DNA of 64,000 bases from a virus. Every line of letters begins with the position of its first letter. Position 1 is the first letter of the stretch. The stretch lies in the IMG/VR virus record IMGVR_UViG_3300025168_000049, positions 22,775 to 86,774 of that record. One strand, 5' to 3'. Position numbers and translations under genes: made by a program. Of the stretch, positions 8,840-18,271 are shown piece by piece. Below the pieces are notes generated by a model that did not search any database, was not told where the DNA came from, and worked only from the letters and a program-made list of their open reading frames with translations.

Positions 8840-8875
8840 GGTTATGAGGGGGTCAAACCCTTCATAACCTTTTTT
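8840..8875 (+). terminator. Intrinsic terminator
   Basis: GGTTATGAGGG pairs with CCCTTCATAACC (one base offset in the G/C part) around a short loop and is followed directly by TTTTTT. It lies 17 bases after the upstream stop and 15 bases before the next gene. This is the most canonical rho-independent terminator in the + strand block. Confidence 0.85.
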
Positions 8876-8889
8876 AAAAAATTTAATAT

Positions 8890-9390
8890 ATGTCAATAAT
8901 ATCAACTGTAGCTGACGATTGCGCTTATGTGCAAACGGATATAACTATGGTCTCTGTAAATGCAGGTCAAATTCAAGTCATTGATTATTCAGGAACTTTT
9001 GTGCAAAGTAATACAGCGCATACTCCTTCAGGAATCAGTGTTACAGATACTAAATATGTAACTTTGCCTGGGAATGGCGTTTATACAGTACAATTTTATG
9101 ATACAGTCACAAGTACAGTTACTGCATCCTCTTCAATAGTTGTAGCCTGTGATATAGATTGCTGTATTGCCAAACAAGTAAATGAATTAATTGATTGTGC
9201 ATGTGAATGCCACAGATGTTCTAAAGCTCTTGCTAAGGCACAAGAAGTATATTTACTTTTATACTCTGCTAAAACAGCAGCCGGTAAGGTAGATATCTCA
9301 ACAGCAGCTGGAGGTTATCAACAGGACGCTTACAACAAATATAAAAAAGCAAAAGAATTGTGTGATCTGACATGTGGGTGTAACTGTTAA
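8890..9390 (+). CDS. Small cysteine-cluster protein
   Basis: A 166-residue protein with two parts. Residues 1-86 look like one Ig-like beta-sandwich (short Thr/Val strands, YVTLPGNGVYTVQFYD). Residues 87-166 are helical with cysteine clusters: C87, C91, C92, C103, C105, C107, C110 and C158, C162, C164, C166, plus C11 near the N-terminus. The sequence CACECHRC and the final CDLTCGCNC look like metal ligands or disulfide partners. It lies between a terminator and the giant cysteine-rich gene, ten bases before the latter's ATG, so the two may work together, for example as a fibre and its attachment or folding partner. The family was not recognised, and metal binding is inferred only from spacing. 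Confidence 0.6.
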   Translation: MSIISTVADDCAYVQTDITMVSVNAGQIQVIDYSGTFVQSNTAHTPSGISVTDTKYVTLPGNGVYTVQFYDTVTSTVTASSSIVVACDIDCCIAKQVNELIDCACECHRCSKALAKAQEVYLLLYSAKTAAGKVDISTAAGGYQQDAYNKYKKAKELCDLTCGCNC

Positions 9391-9399
9391 AAGTAAATT

Positions 9400-12300
9400 A
9401 TGGCGGCAGATTTAAAAATTCTTTTTGAAACCATAATTACCAAGGCTAACGTTACGGCGCCGGGTGATGGGGATAATCAAGCACAACTAACAGTTAGTGT
9501 TTCTGGTTGTTCTACTATGAGGCTTGTTTCAATACAAGATATCACTTCTGCTGTTGTTCTTTGTGAAACCGGTGAAAATGTAATTGCAACAGCTCCTACT
9601 TATGGATCCCATTCTAATTCTGATACTGATTGGGGTATAATAAAGTATGAGGATTTCATGATAGGAGATTGTCTAAACTGTGCCTGGAGTAGAACAATAC
9701 GAGTTAATATCCAGGATCCACTAGGTTTTTATCCAGATGAATTCATTGACAGACAAATTTGGTTTGCTCCCGCTTATTATAATTATGCAGCGGTAAATAC
9801 AACTCATGCTGACTATAATACTAGTGTTACCTGTGGAAATCTACAATTACATAATGATCTACCTTATTGTCCTACTGGTCTTCAACCAACATCTTGTGTA
9901 AGTCCTTTTGCTGACGGTACTTGGTATGGATCAAATGTAGACTGTAGAGGATCTGCTGATTGTCCTGCAGCTAGTACTTGTGATCCAACTACTGTTAATA
10001 ATCATTTTACTTTTAGATACGCTAAAGCTGTAACAGACCCTTTTGGTGCGATAGCTGGGTTAGTAACTAGTAAAGTAGTTAATGTTTCAAATACTTATAG
10101 AGTCGATACTGCCATACAAGAAAGTGTGCTAAACGACGCGTTTGGATCTGGAACAGAAGAGTTTGAAACATGGACTATTTCTGGAGGAGAAAGTATATAT
10201 TGGTGGAATAGTGGTTTAACAAATGCGGCTGTAACAACAGCTGGAGCTGGTGGATCAGCCACTAGTTTTACTTGGGATGATCTTTTACAAACTTTCCATT
10301 GGCATTGTTATGGTAATTCTGCTAATCCATGTGTAAGCCCTCCGTGTGTTCCGTCTAATGCTTTAGATATTAAGAGGGAGGGAGACGCTTTAGTTCAATA
10401 CAATTTAGTTATTTCGAGGTACTACAATGTCAGTTGTAATAACACTGGTAGTAAATGTAGTAATATGTTACAATGGTCTGAAATATGTGATCCAGATACA
10501 CCACCTAATATAAATGTTTCGTTGGGACCTCATCAGGATCTGAATAATGTTACAGTTACAGCAACTACAGGAATAGCTGCACCTGTTATTACTAATCTTA
10601 CTCCTATTTGTGGGCCAGTTAATAATCCAACTTTAGTTTATACTGGTCTTCCTGGTACAATTCTTGAGGCTACTGGAGAATGTTCATATACCCAAACAGA
10701 TTTTACTCCTCCTTGTACTATGCCGTGTACATTTACACCTCCAACTTGGGGTGTAGCTAATTGTGGGGGAGGAGCTATAACACCGGCAACTGATATTTAT
10801 GCTTGGTATGATATGACATCTTGGACCTCTTTGGAAGTTGTCAGTACATTTCTTACTTTAACAGAATATTGTTTTGGGCCTGGTGGATTACAATCTAATG
10901 GATGGACTGGTAAATTACATAATATATTAGGATCTACTGAAAGATTTGTAAACTGGGCAACATACCCAATGGATGGTACATTAAACAATGCGCAACCACT
11001 ACCCGCTGGACATTATCCAGTGTCAATAGCTGCTAACTACGGTCCTGCCTCTAAAATATTAAGAGTAGCTTCGTGGGTTGTATATCATGATCCTACCAGC
11101 GGTAATCCTCAAAATAATTGGTACACACAAACTACCGCAACTAATAATAGTACTGCTACTTTATTAGATATTAGAATGGATGCGGGGGGTAATTTGTTAC
11201 CAATGTCTAGTTGGACATATCTTGATGCAGATCAATTAGATTATGCAATGGTATCAGGTGCGCCTGCGCCTGCGTCAGCATATTTGGCTCCAGGATTTGG
11301 ATGGCAGGGAGGTTCTGTTATACCCTTACCGGGTACACTACCATCAAATGGAGTGGGATTAAATCTTATCTTTTTAGATGAGGCAGCGTCAGGTACACAA
11401 CCTTATCAATATGCTAATCAAACAAGTGCTAGAGGACCTTACTTTTTTAATACTGTATATAATTCAACTACAACTACGACAAGTTGGTTGGCTCCTAAAC
11501 CTGCATATATGGCGGATTATGATCTTTTTGTAAGTTTATATGAAGCTTTTAGAGCAGGGGGAGGACAAATATACTCTTTTGTATATCCTAGTAAGGCGAG
11601 TTCTAATGCCGCTTTAAATCAGACAGCAGGTTTTCCAAATTTTTGTACTGCCGCTATTTTTAGTGGAAATAGAGATACAGATGCTAAAAATAATCCAGCA
11701 TATACAGATGCAGCTCTAAACGAAGGAGTAGGTGGAGTAGGAACAGGTCTTAAAGATGGGCATTGGGAATTTGGTACTGTTGATGCTATACACCCTAATG
11801 GAAATCCTGTATTTCAACCTCCACATCAATATGTATTTGAACCTGAATGGACTATTGGTTCTGCTATGTGGCTAGCTGGGAATGCTGTAAATCCAACTGA
11901 CTATCCGATTATTGGTATTGCTAGTACTTTAGGAGTTCATATGGCAAATCCTATGAGAAGAAATGTTCTTTGGGACGCACCAAATACAACTACCGTTGCT
12001 ACAACTTATGGAGGATCAACAGGTACACGAGCATGGAGGCCTGGAGAGCATGATTATGGATATGGAGGTTTAGATAACTATCAATGGGATGCAAATGTAG
12101 CTTGTGCGCCTTTTACCCTATCTACATTTGATGAAGACCTTACACAATATATAGAGAATGAATTTGGATCAGGAGGTCCATGTAGTGGTGCACATTGTAT
12201 AACAATAGAAGTAACTGATGATGCTGGAATACCAATACCAAATTATCCTATTACACATAATTTAGATTCAGCTGGTGTTGTACCTGTAGGAACTACAAAT

Positions 12301-15300
12301 GCTTTAGGAATCTTTCAATATAGTTTAGGACCTGGAGCAATCCCTACTACTAGTTGTGTAATCAACAGCTGTATGGATATAATGATTAATAATGCTGCTA
12401 ATGGAGGATCTGCACCTAGTGGAGGAACCATGGGTGATTGTAAACAAACTAGAATACAGATATTTTTAGCTAAAAGTACTTTTGTAGTTGGTGCAAATAT
12501 AACTGCTCCGTGTTGTCCTACTATAGGATGTATGGATCCGTTAGCATGTAACTATGACTCTTCTGCGTGTGTGCCTTGTGATTCTACCCCACCAGATGGC
12601 ACGGGTGCAAGTACAGTACCTGGATCTTTAGGTGAATGTTGTATATATACTGCAGGATGTACTGACCCTAATGCTAATAATTATGATGCTACTGCTACGA
12701 ATGATTGTGGTTGTAATATTCTAGATACAACTCCTGGCTCAGCTTATATGGTTGCAGGAACACCGCAATCAGGTCAAACTAATTATGGAGATACATCTTG
12801 TTGTTTATATTCAGGTTGTTTAGATCCAAGTTCAGTAAGTTATAATCCGGTTAGCGCTCATATAGGTTGTAATAGTACAACTGGAGTCCCTACTTTATAT
12901 CCTGTACCAAGTATTCCAGGAATTGTTTCTGTAGCTACTTCGTACCCTGACTGCTGTCCAAGTACAAAAATGAATTGTTGTAATCCTAAATTTATATTAA
13001 ATGGGTCTTCAGTAAATCCTCCAGGTATGAGTGGATGTGACTTTTCTTACATATTCGATCCTTCATGCCAAGGTTTAAATACTCCTGGTTTAACAACTGT
13101 TACAAATTGGGATTATACATTAGAAATATGGGATCCAATAGGAATGTGGTGGTTGCAAGTAGGCGCAACAACTAATGTTGTTGGTAACACTTTTACTCCT
13201 GTAGAATTTCAATATGCATGTGCTACTGTTAATAGTTTTGGATCAGTAGCGGTAGATGATTTTACTGCTGGTGATGGTTATTATAGAGTAGTACTGAATG
13301 TTTGGTTTAGTGATGGAACATCTTGTCAAGAAGCGACGGATGCTCTTTGGAACACAGCAGATAATATAACTTTTGGTACATGTGGATGTACAAATCCTTT
13401 AGCTACTAATTACAATGCAGCAGCAACTTGTCCTTGTAATGATGCAGGAGTTCCTAATGATTGTTGTCTAGGTGTTTCTGGGTGTACATCATATGGATGT
13501 ATAGATACAGCAGCTGGTCCAAATCCAGATGTAAATGGACTTGATAGTACTCTTACTGCTTGTACTTATCCTTGTGCAAATGGTTATGCTGCTTTAAATT
13601 ATGACCCTGCTATAGCAGTAGGATGTCCTTGTGATGCTGCAGGAACAGCACTAGGGACTGCTCCAGGACAATGTTGTACATATTGTGTGTATGGATGTAA
13701 TGATCCTTCAGCTGCTAATTACAATCCACTTGCTACATGTGATGCAGTTAAAACATGTAATGCGGCAGGTACTGGATGTTGTATATGGTGGCATGTCTGG
13801 GAAAACTGTTCTACTGGAGAGAAGATATCTATTGGAGATACTACAGTAGGACCTACAATGGATGTGTACGATAATAATACAGCGCATGCTAATATAGAAG
13901 CAGCTTACGGAGGGTCAATTCCTGTTGGGCAAGCAGCTAAGTTTGATTATGTTGATCCAATATCTGGAGTAATAACTACTAAAGATTGTTGGCAGTATAA
14001 TGGGCAGTTTAGTGTTTTTGAAAATTATTTAAACCCAGGAAATATAACTACACACGCAAGTTTCTATGTAGATACAACAATTGTGGGAGGATCAAGTGGA
14101 GGAGATTGTAGTGCATGTGCTAGCCCTTGTCCACTAGGACAAATAGAAGTTGAGCTTCTTATGACTGATGATAATCTATCAGGATCAGGACTAGGCTGGG
14201 ATGGTTGGGAAGTGACGTTTACAGGACAAAATACTGGAGCTGTCTATGGGCCATTTACTATTAATTCAGGATCAGCTGGATTCCAACGTTTATGTATGAA
14301 AGAAGATTGTTACACTAATACTGTAGTAGATACAACTAGTAGTAGCGTAGGAAATACTGATCTTATGCAGTTTGAAATTGTAGATACAGCATCAGGTGTA
14401 AGTTTAACAGGTCCACATGGTATAGGTATAGTTCAATTTCAACTAGGCTCAGCATACACTTGTTGTATATACGGTTGTATGAATTCTCTTAATAATTTCT
14501 ATGACCCATCAGCTACTTGTCATTGTGATGATACAGATCCACAAGCTTTACTTTTAGGTCCAGCATGTGTAGGAAGTCAAAGTGGTCCTGATTGTTGTTG
14601 TGAAGAGTGTGTTTTTGGATGCACAGATCCGAGCGCACATAATTTTGATCCTTTAGCTACTTGTGATTGTGATATTTCAGGAACAGCTCAAGGTAATAAT
14701 GAGTGCTGTTGTTTTGATGATGGATGTCCAGATAATTATACTGTTCATGGATATAGTAATCCTACAGGTGCTTGTAACTATAATCCTTTAGCATGCGCAG
14801 ATTGTAATGCTAATGTAGGAGGAAGTGATACAAGCTGTTGTCATTATCCAGGTTGTACAGATCCATCAGCTACAAACTACGATTCATCAGCTACATGCCC
14901 ATGTAATGGAACTACTGGGATTCCAGGTGTAGATAATGATTGTTGTACTTATTGTGTTTATGGTTGTATGAATCCAGGAGCGGCTAACTATGATCCGTTA
15001 GCTACTTGTCCATGTGACGCAACAAATGTAGGATGTACTACAAGTGGAGTACCTACAGCTTGTTCAGGTCCAGGAGTAGGGTGGGGACAATGTTGTGATA
15101 TAGGTATTGCAGGATGTATGGATGGAGGACTTACAGGATATACAGCAGCTTTAGGATTTGGTTCTGCAGATGATGGAATCACTGCTTTAAACTATAATGC
15201 TTTAGCTACTGTTGATGATGGTTCTTGTGTATATTGTACATATGGATGTACAAATTCATCTTTTACTAACTATGATCCATCAGCAGGATGTGCTTGTGAC

Positions 15301-17505
15301 GATGCTGATCCTAATTCTTTAATATTATCACCTTGTGTAAATGATTTAAGTGGAACTATGCAAACTGGAATAGATTGTTGTTGTACAGATTGTATTTATG
15401 GATGTACTGATCCTACTGTTTCTAATTATAATCCTTTAGCAACTTGTGACGATGGATCATGTTGTGTTGACGGATGTACAGATCCAACTCAATGTGTTTA
15501 TGATCCAGCAGCAACTTGTGATAATGGTTCTTGCTCTCCTTGTACAACTGGATGTGCAGACGCAACAGCATTAAATTATGACCCATTAATAGCTACTAAT
15601 GATCCTGATGCTTGTTTTTATTGTAATCTTGCTACAGGACAATTAGACAACAGTTTTTCAGGAAGTCATCCAATTGTTAGTCCTGCATCTATAGTTTGGG
15701 GATCTGTTGAGACTAATACTACTATACTCACAGGTACTTTTACAGGTGCTGCTGATGGTCAAATACAATTTTTAGGAACAGATAATATTGCTAATACCAC
15801 AATGTCTACGAATGCTGCATATTTAGGGATGACATGGAAGTTAGAACTATATAAAACAAATGCATATTGTGACGCTTGGGATGCAGCCGGATCTGTTTTA
15901 ACAGCTACACAAACAGGATTAACAAATCCTGTACATACTTTTACTGGTCTAGGTTATGGATACTACACTGTAAAAGCAATGCTTGATGATGGTATTGGAG
16001 GAGTAGTTGGATGGGAAGAATGTTGGCAAACAGCATGTGGAACTGTAATGGGAGAAGTATGTTGTACATACAATGCTACAAACTTCTGCACTGTAAATTG
16101 TCCTCCTGTTTATCTGCAAAGTTGTAACTCATCAAGTTGTATTGGTATACCTGGTTGTACTTGTGGCGGATGGGGAGGTGAAATTTGGCTTCCTACAGGT
16201 AGTCTATGCTCTAATATGGGAACATTATGTTTTCAGATGGTATGCGGTGATTATATGTTCGACGTTGCATGGGCTGTAACAAACTCTGCTGGAACTGTAG
16301 TTGGATCTGCAACAGTTATTAATACTACAGGATTCATTAATGAAACTCCGTGTATCTCTAATTTACCTGTAGATGTATATACTATTACTATAACTGAATT
16401 AAGTTCTCCTCAATATATTTGCCCTCCTGTTACTCTAACACTTTCTCCACCTGCAGTTATCTGTGATTGTACAGATGCTACAAATGCAGGTTATAATCCT
16501 AGTGCTACACATAATTGTGATGGTACTAATTTAGGAACAACGTTAGCAGGATGGGACGATTGTTGTACTGGATGTGCAGATTTTGGGTGTACAGATCCAA
16601 ATGCTTTAAATTATGATGCTTCTATATTACCGGGATGTGAATGTTGTTGTACGTATGATATTCCTGGATGTATGGACCCTGACGCTCAGAACTATAATAT
16701 AGGTGCTACTGTTCCATGTGATTTAATTAACTATAGTACAGATTGTTGTGAGTATTGTCCAGTACCTACTTGGTCATGTCTTCCTAATCCTGCTACCGTT
16801 ACAGATGATTGTGGATTAACAGGAACACCACCTTCAAGTGGATGGCTTGACTATGAAGGACATAATCCTAATAATGGCTCTGTTCCTGCAGGACCATCAG
16901 TAGCTATGGAAGCAGCAGGACTACAAGCAAGTGGAGCTGCGCTTTCTTATACCCATTTTGTTAATGCAGAAATGGCTGTTAATGGTATTGTTGTGACACA
17001 TGGGATAGATGCAGACTTTACAAACTATCCTGTACGAACTAATAAAACATGTCCACCAGGGTTAGAGGATACTTGTTGTAGTGAAATTGTTCCTGGGGTA
17101 CATCCTGTGCCATTAATGATTATGAAAGTTCATTATATAACCCATACCTCATTAAGTGCTCAGTATACTACTTGGAGAACTTATATTGATGCAGCTATAT
17201 TATTAGGAGGTTCTGCAGCACAAGCTGTTTTAATATCTAATGCAGCAGTAGCTCCTCCAGGGTTTGTTACAGATCCTACTAATGCTTATGGTACTCCAAC
17301 TCATTACTTAGCTAATATGTCTGAAAGTGCATCAACTGCTTGGGGTAGCCCAGTATCTACACTACTTATAGGAGGTGGCTCCTCAATCAACGCTAATAGA
17401 ACTAATTGGTCATCATGTTGTACAGGTCCATGTTCATGTATAGAAGATACATTTGGAACATATGGAAATATCTGGTCTTGTCAAGATGACCCTAATCATA
17501 TTTAA
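9400..17505 (+). CDS. Giant cysteine-rich repeat fibre or adhesin-like protein
   Basis: A 2701-residue protein, very rich in Cys, Gly, Thr, Asn and Pro. Residues 1-460 are beta-rich. About 460-930 is a large domain beginning IYAWYDMTSW that vaguely recalls a von Willebrand A fold; its metal site is not convincing. About 925-1035 looks like a carboxypeptidase-regulatory-like Ig domain (ITIEVTDDAGIPIPNYPI). Residues 1043-2453 carry about 19 copies of a GCTDPxAxNYxPxAxCxC...CC unit, interrupted by three beta-rich inserts (about 1192-1327, 1462-1689, 2075-2355). A distinct domain fills 2454-2701. GCTDPxAxNYxPxAxxDDGSC-type repeats are known in secreted Bacteroidota proteins and in some viral fibres. 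A long host-binding fibre is inferred. No signal peptide is present, as expected for a virion protein. The AAATTATGG start context supports the chosen ATG. Confidence 0.75.
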   Translation: MAADLKILFETIITKANVTAPGDGDNQAQLTVSVSGCSTMRLVSIQDITSAVVLCETGENVIATAPTYGSHSNSDTDWGIIKYEDFMIGDCLNCAWSRTIRVNIQDPLGFYPDEFIDRQIWFAPAYYNYAAVNTTHADYNTSVTCGNLQLHNDLPYCPTGLQPTSCVSPFADGTWYGSNVDCRGSADCPAASTCDPTTVNNHFTFRYAKAVTDPFGAIAGLVTSKVVNVSNTYRVDTAIQESVLNDAFGSGTEEFETWTISGGESIYWWNSGLTNAAVTTAGAGGSATSFTWDDLLQTFHWHCYGNSANPCVSPPCVPSNALDIKREGDALVQYNLVISRYYNVSCNNTGSKCSNMLQWSEICDPDTPPNINVSLGPHQDLNNVTVTATTGIAAPVITNLTPICGPVNNPTLVYTGLPGTILEATGECSYTQTDFTPPCTMPCTFTPPTWGVANCGGGAITPATDIYAWYDMTSWTSLEVVSTFLTLTEYCFGPGGLQSNGWTGKLHNILGSTERFVNWATYPMDGTLNNAQPLPAGHYPVSIAANYGPASKILRVASWVVYHDPTSGNPQNNWYTQTTATNNSTATLLDIRMDAGGNLLPMSSWTYLDADQLDYAMVSGAPAPASAYLAPGFGWQGGSVIPLPGTLPSNGVGLNLIFLDEAASGTQPYQYANQTSARGPYFFNTVYNSTTTTTSWLAPKPAYMADYDLFVSLYEAFRAGGGQIYSFVYPSKASSNAALNQTAGFPNFCTAAIFSGNRDTDAKNNPAYTDAALNEGVGGVGTGLKDGHWEFGTVDAIHPNGNPVFQPPHQYVFEPEWTIGSAMWLAGNAVNPTDYPIIGIASTLGVHMANPMRRNVLWDAPNTTTVATTYGGSTGTRAWRPGEHDYGYGGLDNYQWDANVACAPFTLSTFDEDLTQYIENEFGSGGPCSGAHCITIEVTDDAGIPIPNYPITHNLDSAGVVPVGTTNALGIFQYSLGPGAIPTTSCVINSCMDIMINNAANGGSAPSGGTMGDCKQTRIQIFLAKSTFVVGANITAPCCPTIGCMDPLACNYDSSACVPCDSTPPDGTGASTVPGSLGECCIYTAGCTDPNANNYDATATNDCGCNILDTTPGSAYMVAGTPQSGQTNYGDTSCCLYSGCLDPSSVSYNPVSAHIGCNSTTGVPTLYPVPSIPGIVSVATSYPDCCPSTKMNCCNPKFILNGSSVNPPGMSGCDFSYIFDPSCQGLNTPGLTTVTNWDYTLEIWDPIGMWWLQVGATTNVVGNTFTPVEFQYACATVNSFGSVAVDDFTAGDGYYRVVLNVWFSDGTSCQEATDALWNTADNITFGTCGCTNPLATNYNAAATCPCNDAGVPNDCCLGVSGCTSYGCIDTAAGPNPDVNGLDSTLTACTYPCANGYAALNYDPAIAVGCPCDAAGTALGTAPGQCCTYCVYGCNDPSAANYNPLATCDAVKTCNAAGTGCCIWWHVWENCSTGEKISIGDTTVGPTMDVYDNNTAHANIEAAYGGSIPVGQAAKFDYVDPISGVITTKDCWQYNGQFSVFENYLNPGNITTHASFYVDTTIVGGSSGGDCSACASPCPLGQIEVELLMTDDNLSGSGLGWDGWEVTFTGQNTGAVYGPFTINSGSAGFQRLCMKEDCYTNTVVDTTSSSVGNTDLMQFEIVDTASGVSLTGPHGIGIVQFQLGSAYTCCIYGCMNSLNNFYDPSATCHCDDTDPQALLLGPACVGSQSGPDCCCEECVFGCTDPSAHNFDPLATCDCDISGTAQGNNECCCFDDGCPDNYTVHGYSNPTGACNYNPLACADCNANVGGSDTSCCHYPGCTDPSATNYDSSATCPCNGTTGIPGVDNDCCTYCVYGCMNPGAANYDPLATCPCDATNVGCTTSGVPTACSGPGVGWGQCCDIGIAGCMDGGLTGYTAALGFGSADDGITALNYNALATVDDGSCVYCTYGCTNSSFTNYDPSAGCACDDADPNSLILSPCVNDLSGTMQTGIDCCCTDCIYGCTDPTVSNYNPLATCDDGSCCVDGCTDPTQCVYDPAATCDNGSCSPCTTGCADATALNYDPLIATNDPDACFYCNLATGQLDNSFSGSHPIVSPASIVWGSVETNTTILTGTFTGAADGQIQFLGTDNIANTTMSTNAAYLGMTWKLELYKTNAYCDAWDAAGSVLTATQTGLTNPVHTFTGLGYGYYTVKAMLDDGIGGVVGWEECWQTACGTVMGEVCCTYNATNFCTVNCPPVYLQSCNSSSCIGIPGCTCGGWGGEIWLPTGSLCSNMGTLCFQMVCGDYMFDVAWAVTNSAGTVVGSATVINTTGFINETPCISNLPVDVYTITITELSSPQYICPPVTLTLSPPAVICDCTDATNAGYNPSATHNCDGTNLGTTLAGWDDCCTGCADFGCTDPNALNYDASILPGCECCCTYDIPGCMDPDAQNYNIGATVPCDLINYSTDCCEYCPVPTWSCLPNPATVTDDCGLTGTPPSSGWLDYEGHNPNNGSVPAGPSVAMEAAGLQASGAALSYTHFVNAEMAVNGIVVTHGIDADFTNYPVRTNKTCPPGLEDTCCSEIVPGVHPVPLMIMKVHYITHTSLSAQYTTWRTYIDAAILLGGSAAQAVLISNAAVAPPGFVTDPTNAYGTPTHYLANMSESASTAWGSPVSTLLIGGGSSINANRTNWSSCCTGPCSCIEDTFGTYGNIWSCQDDPNHI
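12526..16760 (+). repeat. Array of about 19 GCTDPxAxNY-type protein repeats
   Basis: Units begin with a Gly-Cys pair and the pattern [TMN]DPxAxNY(D/N)PxAxC. They vary from about 24 to 60 residues because the Cys-rich linker after the core differs. A few copies keep the acidic DDGSC end (near 15214 and 15450). Others have lost it and gained CC or CCC pairs and a YCVYGC junction. Nucleotide identity between copies is low, with only short shared words such as GGATGTACAGATCC, so the array is old rather than a recent duplication. Three non-repeat inserts break it. Confidence 0.8.
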
Positions 17506-17515
17506 AAAATAAATT

Positions 17516-17827
17516 ATGGCAACAACACCTCAATATGTACAAGATATCATCCTACCTATGGTAAGAGAATGCATTATTAGAAAAGGAGGAAGTGTATTAT
17601 TAAAACAACAAGTGGGATTACGAGATACCTGTTCAACTATGCATACTTGGACATTAATATTAATAGATTATTTACTGTCAAAAGAAGACTTATCTTGCAT
17701 GTATTCATGTGCTTCAGAGAGTTATCTTACAAATAGTGATGAATATTTAAATAAATTTGTTAACTTTGCAAACAAATATTGTGAGGAATGTAAATCTACG
17801 GTAAAGACGCCGTATCCTCCAAATTAA
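17516..17827 (+). CDS. Small helical cysteine-containing protein
   Basis: A 103-residue, mostly helical protein with five scattered cysteines and a C-terminal CEEC pair (ANKYCEECKSTVKTPYPPN). No membrane segment or enzymatic motif is visible. It starts ten bases after the giant repeat gene in an AAATTATGGC context, so it is likely co-expressed with it. Given the size and location, it could be a chaperone or attachment factor for the fibre, or a small virion component. The family was not recognised. Confidence 0.55.
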   Translation: MATTPQYVQDIILPMVRECIIRKGGSVLLKQQVGLRDTCSTMHTWTLILIDYLLSKEDLSCMYSCASESYLTNSDEYLNKFVNFANKYCEECKSTVKTPYPPN

Positions 17828-17852
17828 ACCTAACCAATATAAAATTAAAAAA

Positions 17853-18269
17853 ATGACAACAATTACTGCAACAAAAGGAGAATTCGTAAATTTAGTAAAC
17901 GGGCTATATTCTATACGAACTCTTAAGGGAAAAGAATTTGGATTTAAAGTTTTAAATAACTTAGAACTTCTTCAAACGTCTTTAAAAGACCTAGAAGATT
18001 TAGGACGTCCATCAGATGAATTTTTAAAAGTAGCGGAGCAAATGAATTCTATTGCTAATAGAAACTCTCCAGAAGGAGTAGCTGAAACTAAAGTTATAGA
18101 AGAAGAGAACAAGGAGCTAATTGATGTTCGTAAAGCACAGTTAGATGAAGTTAAGGTAGTTATGGAAGAAGAAACATCTATAGAATTAGAACTTATAGAA
18201 AAGGCTTTAGTTCCAGAAGAAATCTCTATAGAAGATTTAATGAATATTAAAAAAATAATACAAGACTAA
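17853..18269 (+). CDS. Helical coiled-coil protein of the fibre region
   Basis: A 138-residue protein. Residues 1-50 form a mixed alpha/beta start (ATKGEFVNLVNGLYSIRTLKG). The remainder is long, charged helix, rich in Glu (IEEENKELIDVRKAQ, VVMEEETSIELELIEKAL), suitable for a coiled coil. No catalytic motif or membrane segment is visible. The stop is three bases before the next ATG. It may be an assembly chaperone or tail component, judged only by neighbours. A TAACCAAT motif found before two other genes in this block lies in the short gap upstream. The family was not recognised. Confidence 0.55.
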   Translation: MTTITATKGEFVNLVNGLYSIRTLKGKEFGFKVLNNLELLQTSLKDLEDLGRPSDEFLKVAEQMNSIANRNSPEGVAETKVIEEENKELIDVRKAQLDEVKVVMEEETSIELELIEKALVPEEISIEDLMNIKKIIQD

Positions 18270-18271
18270 TT

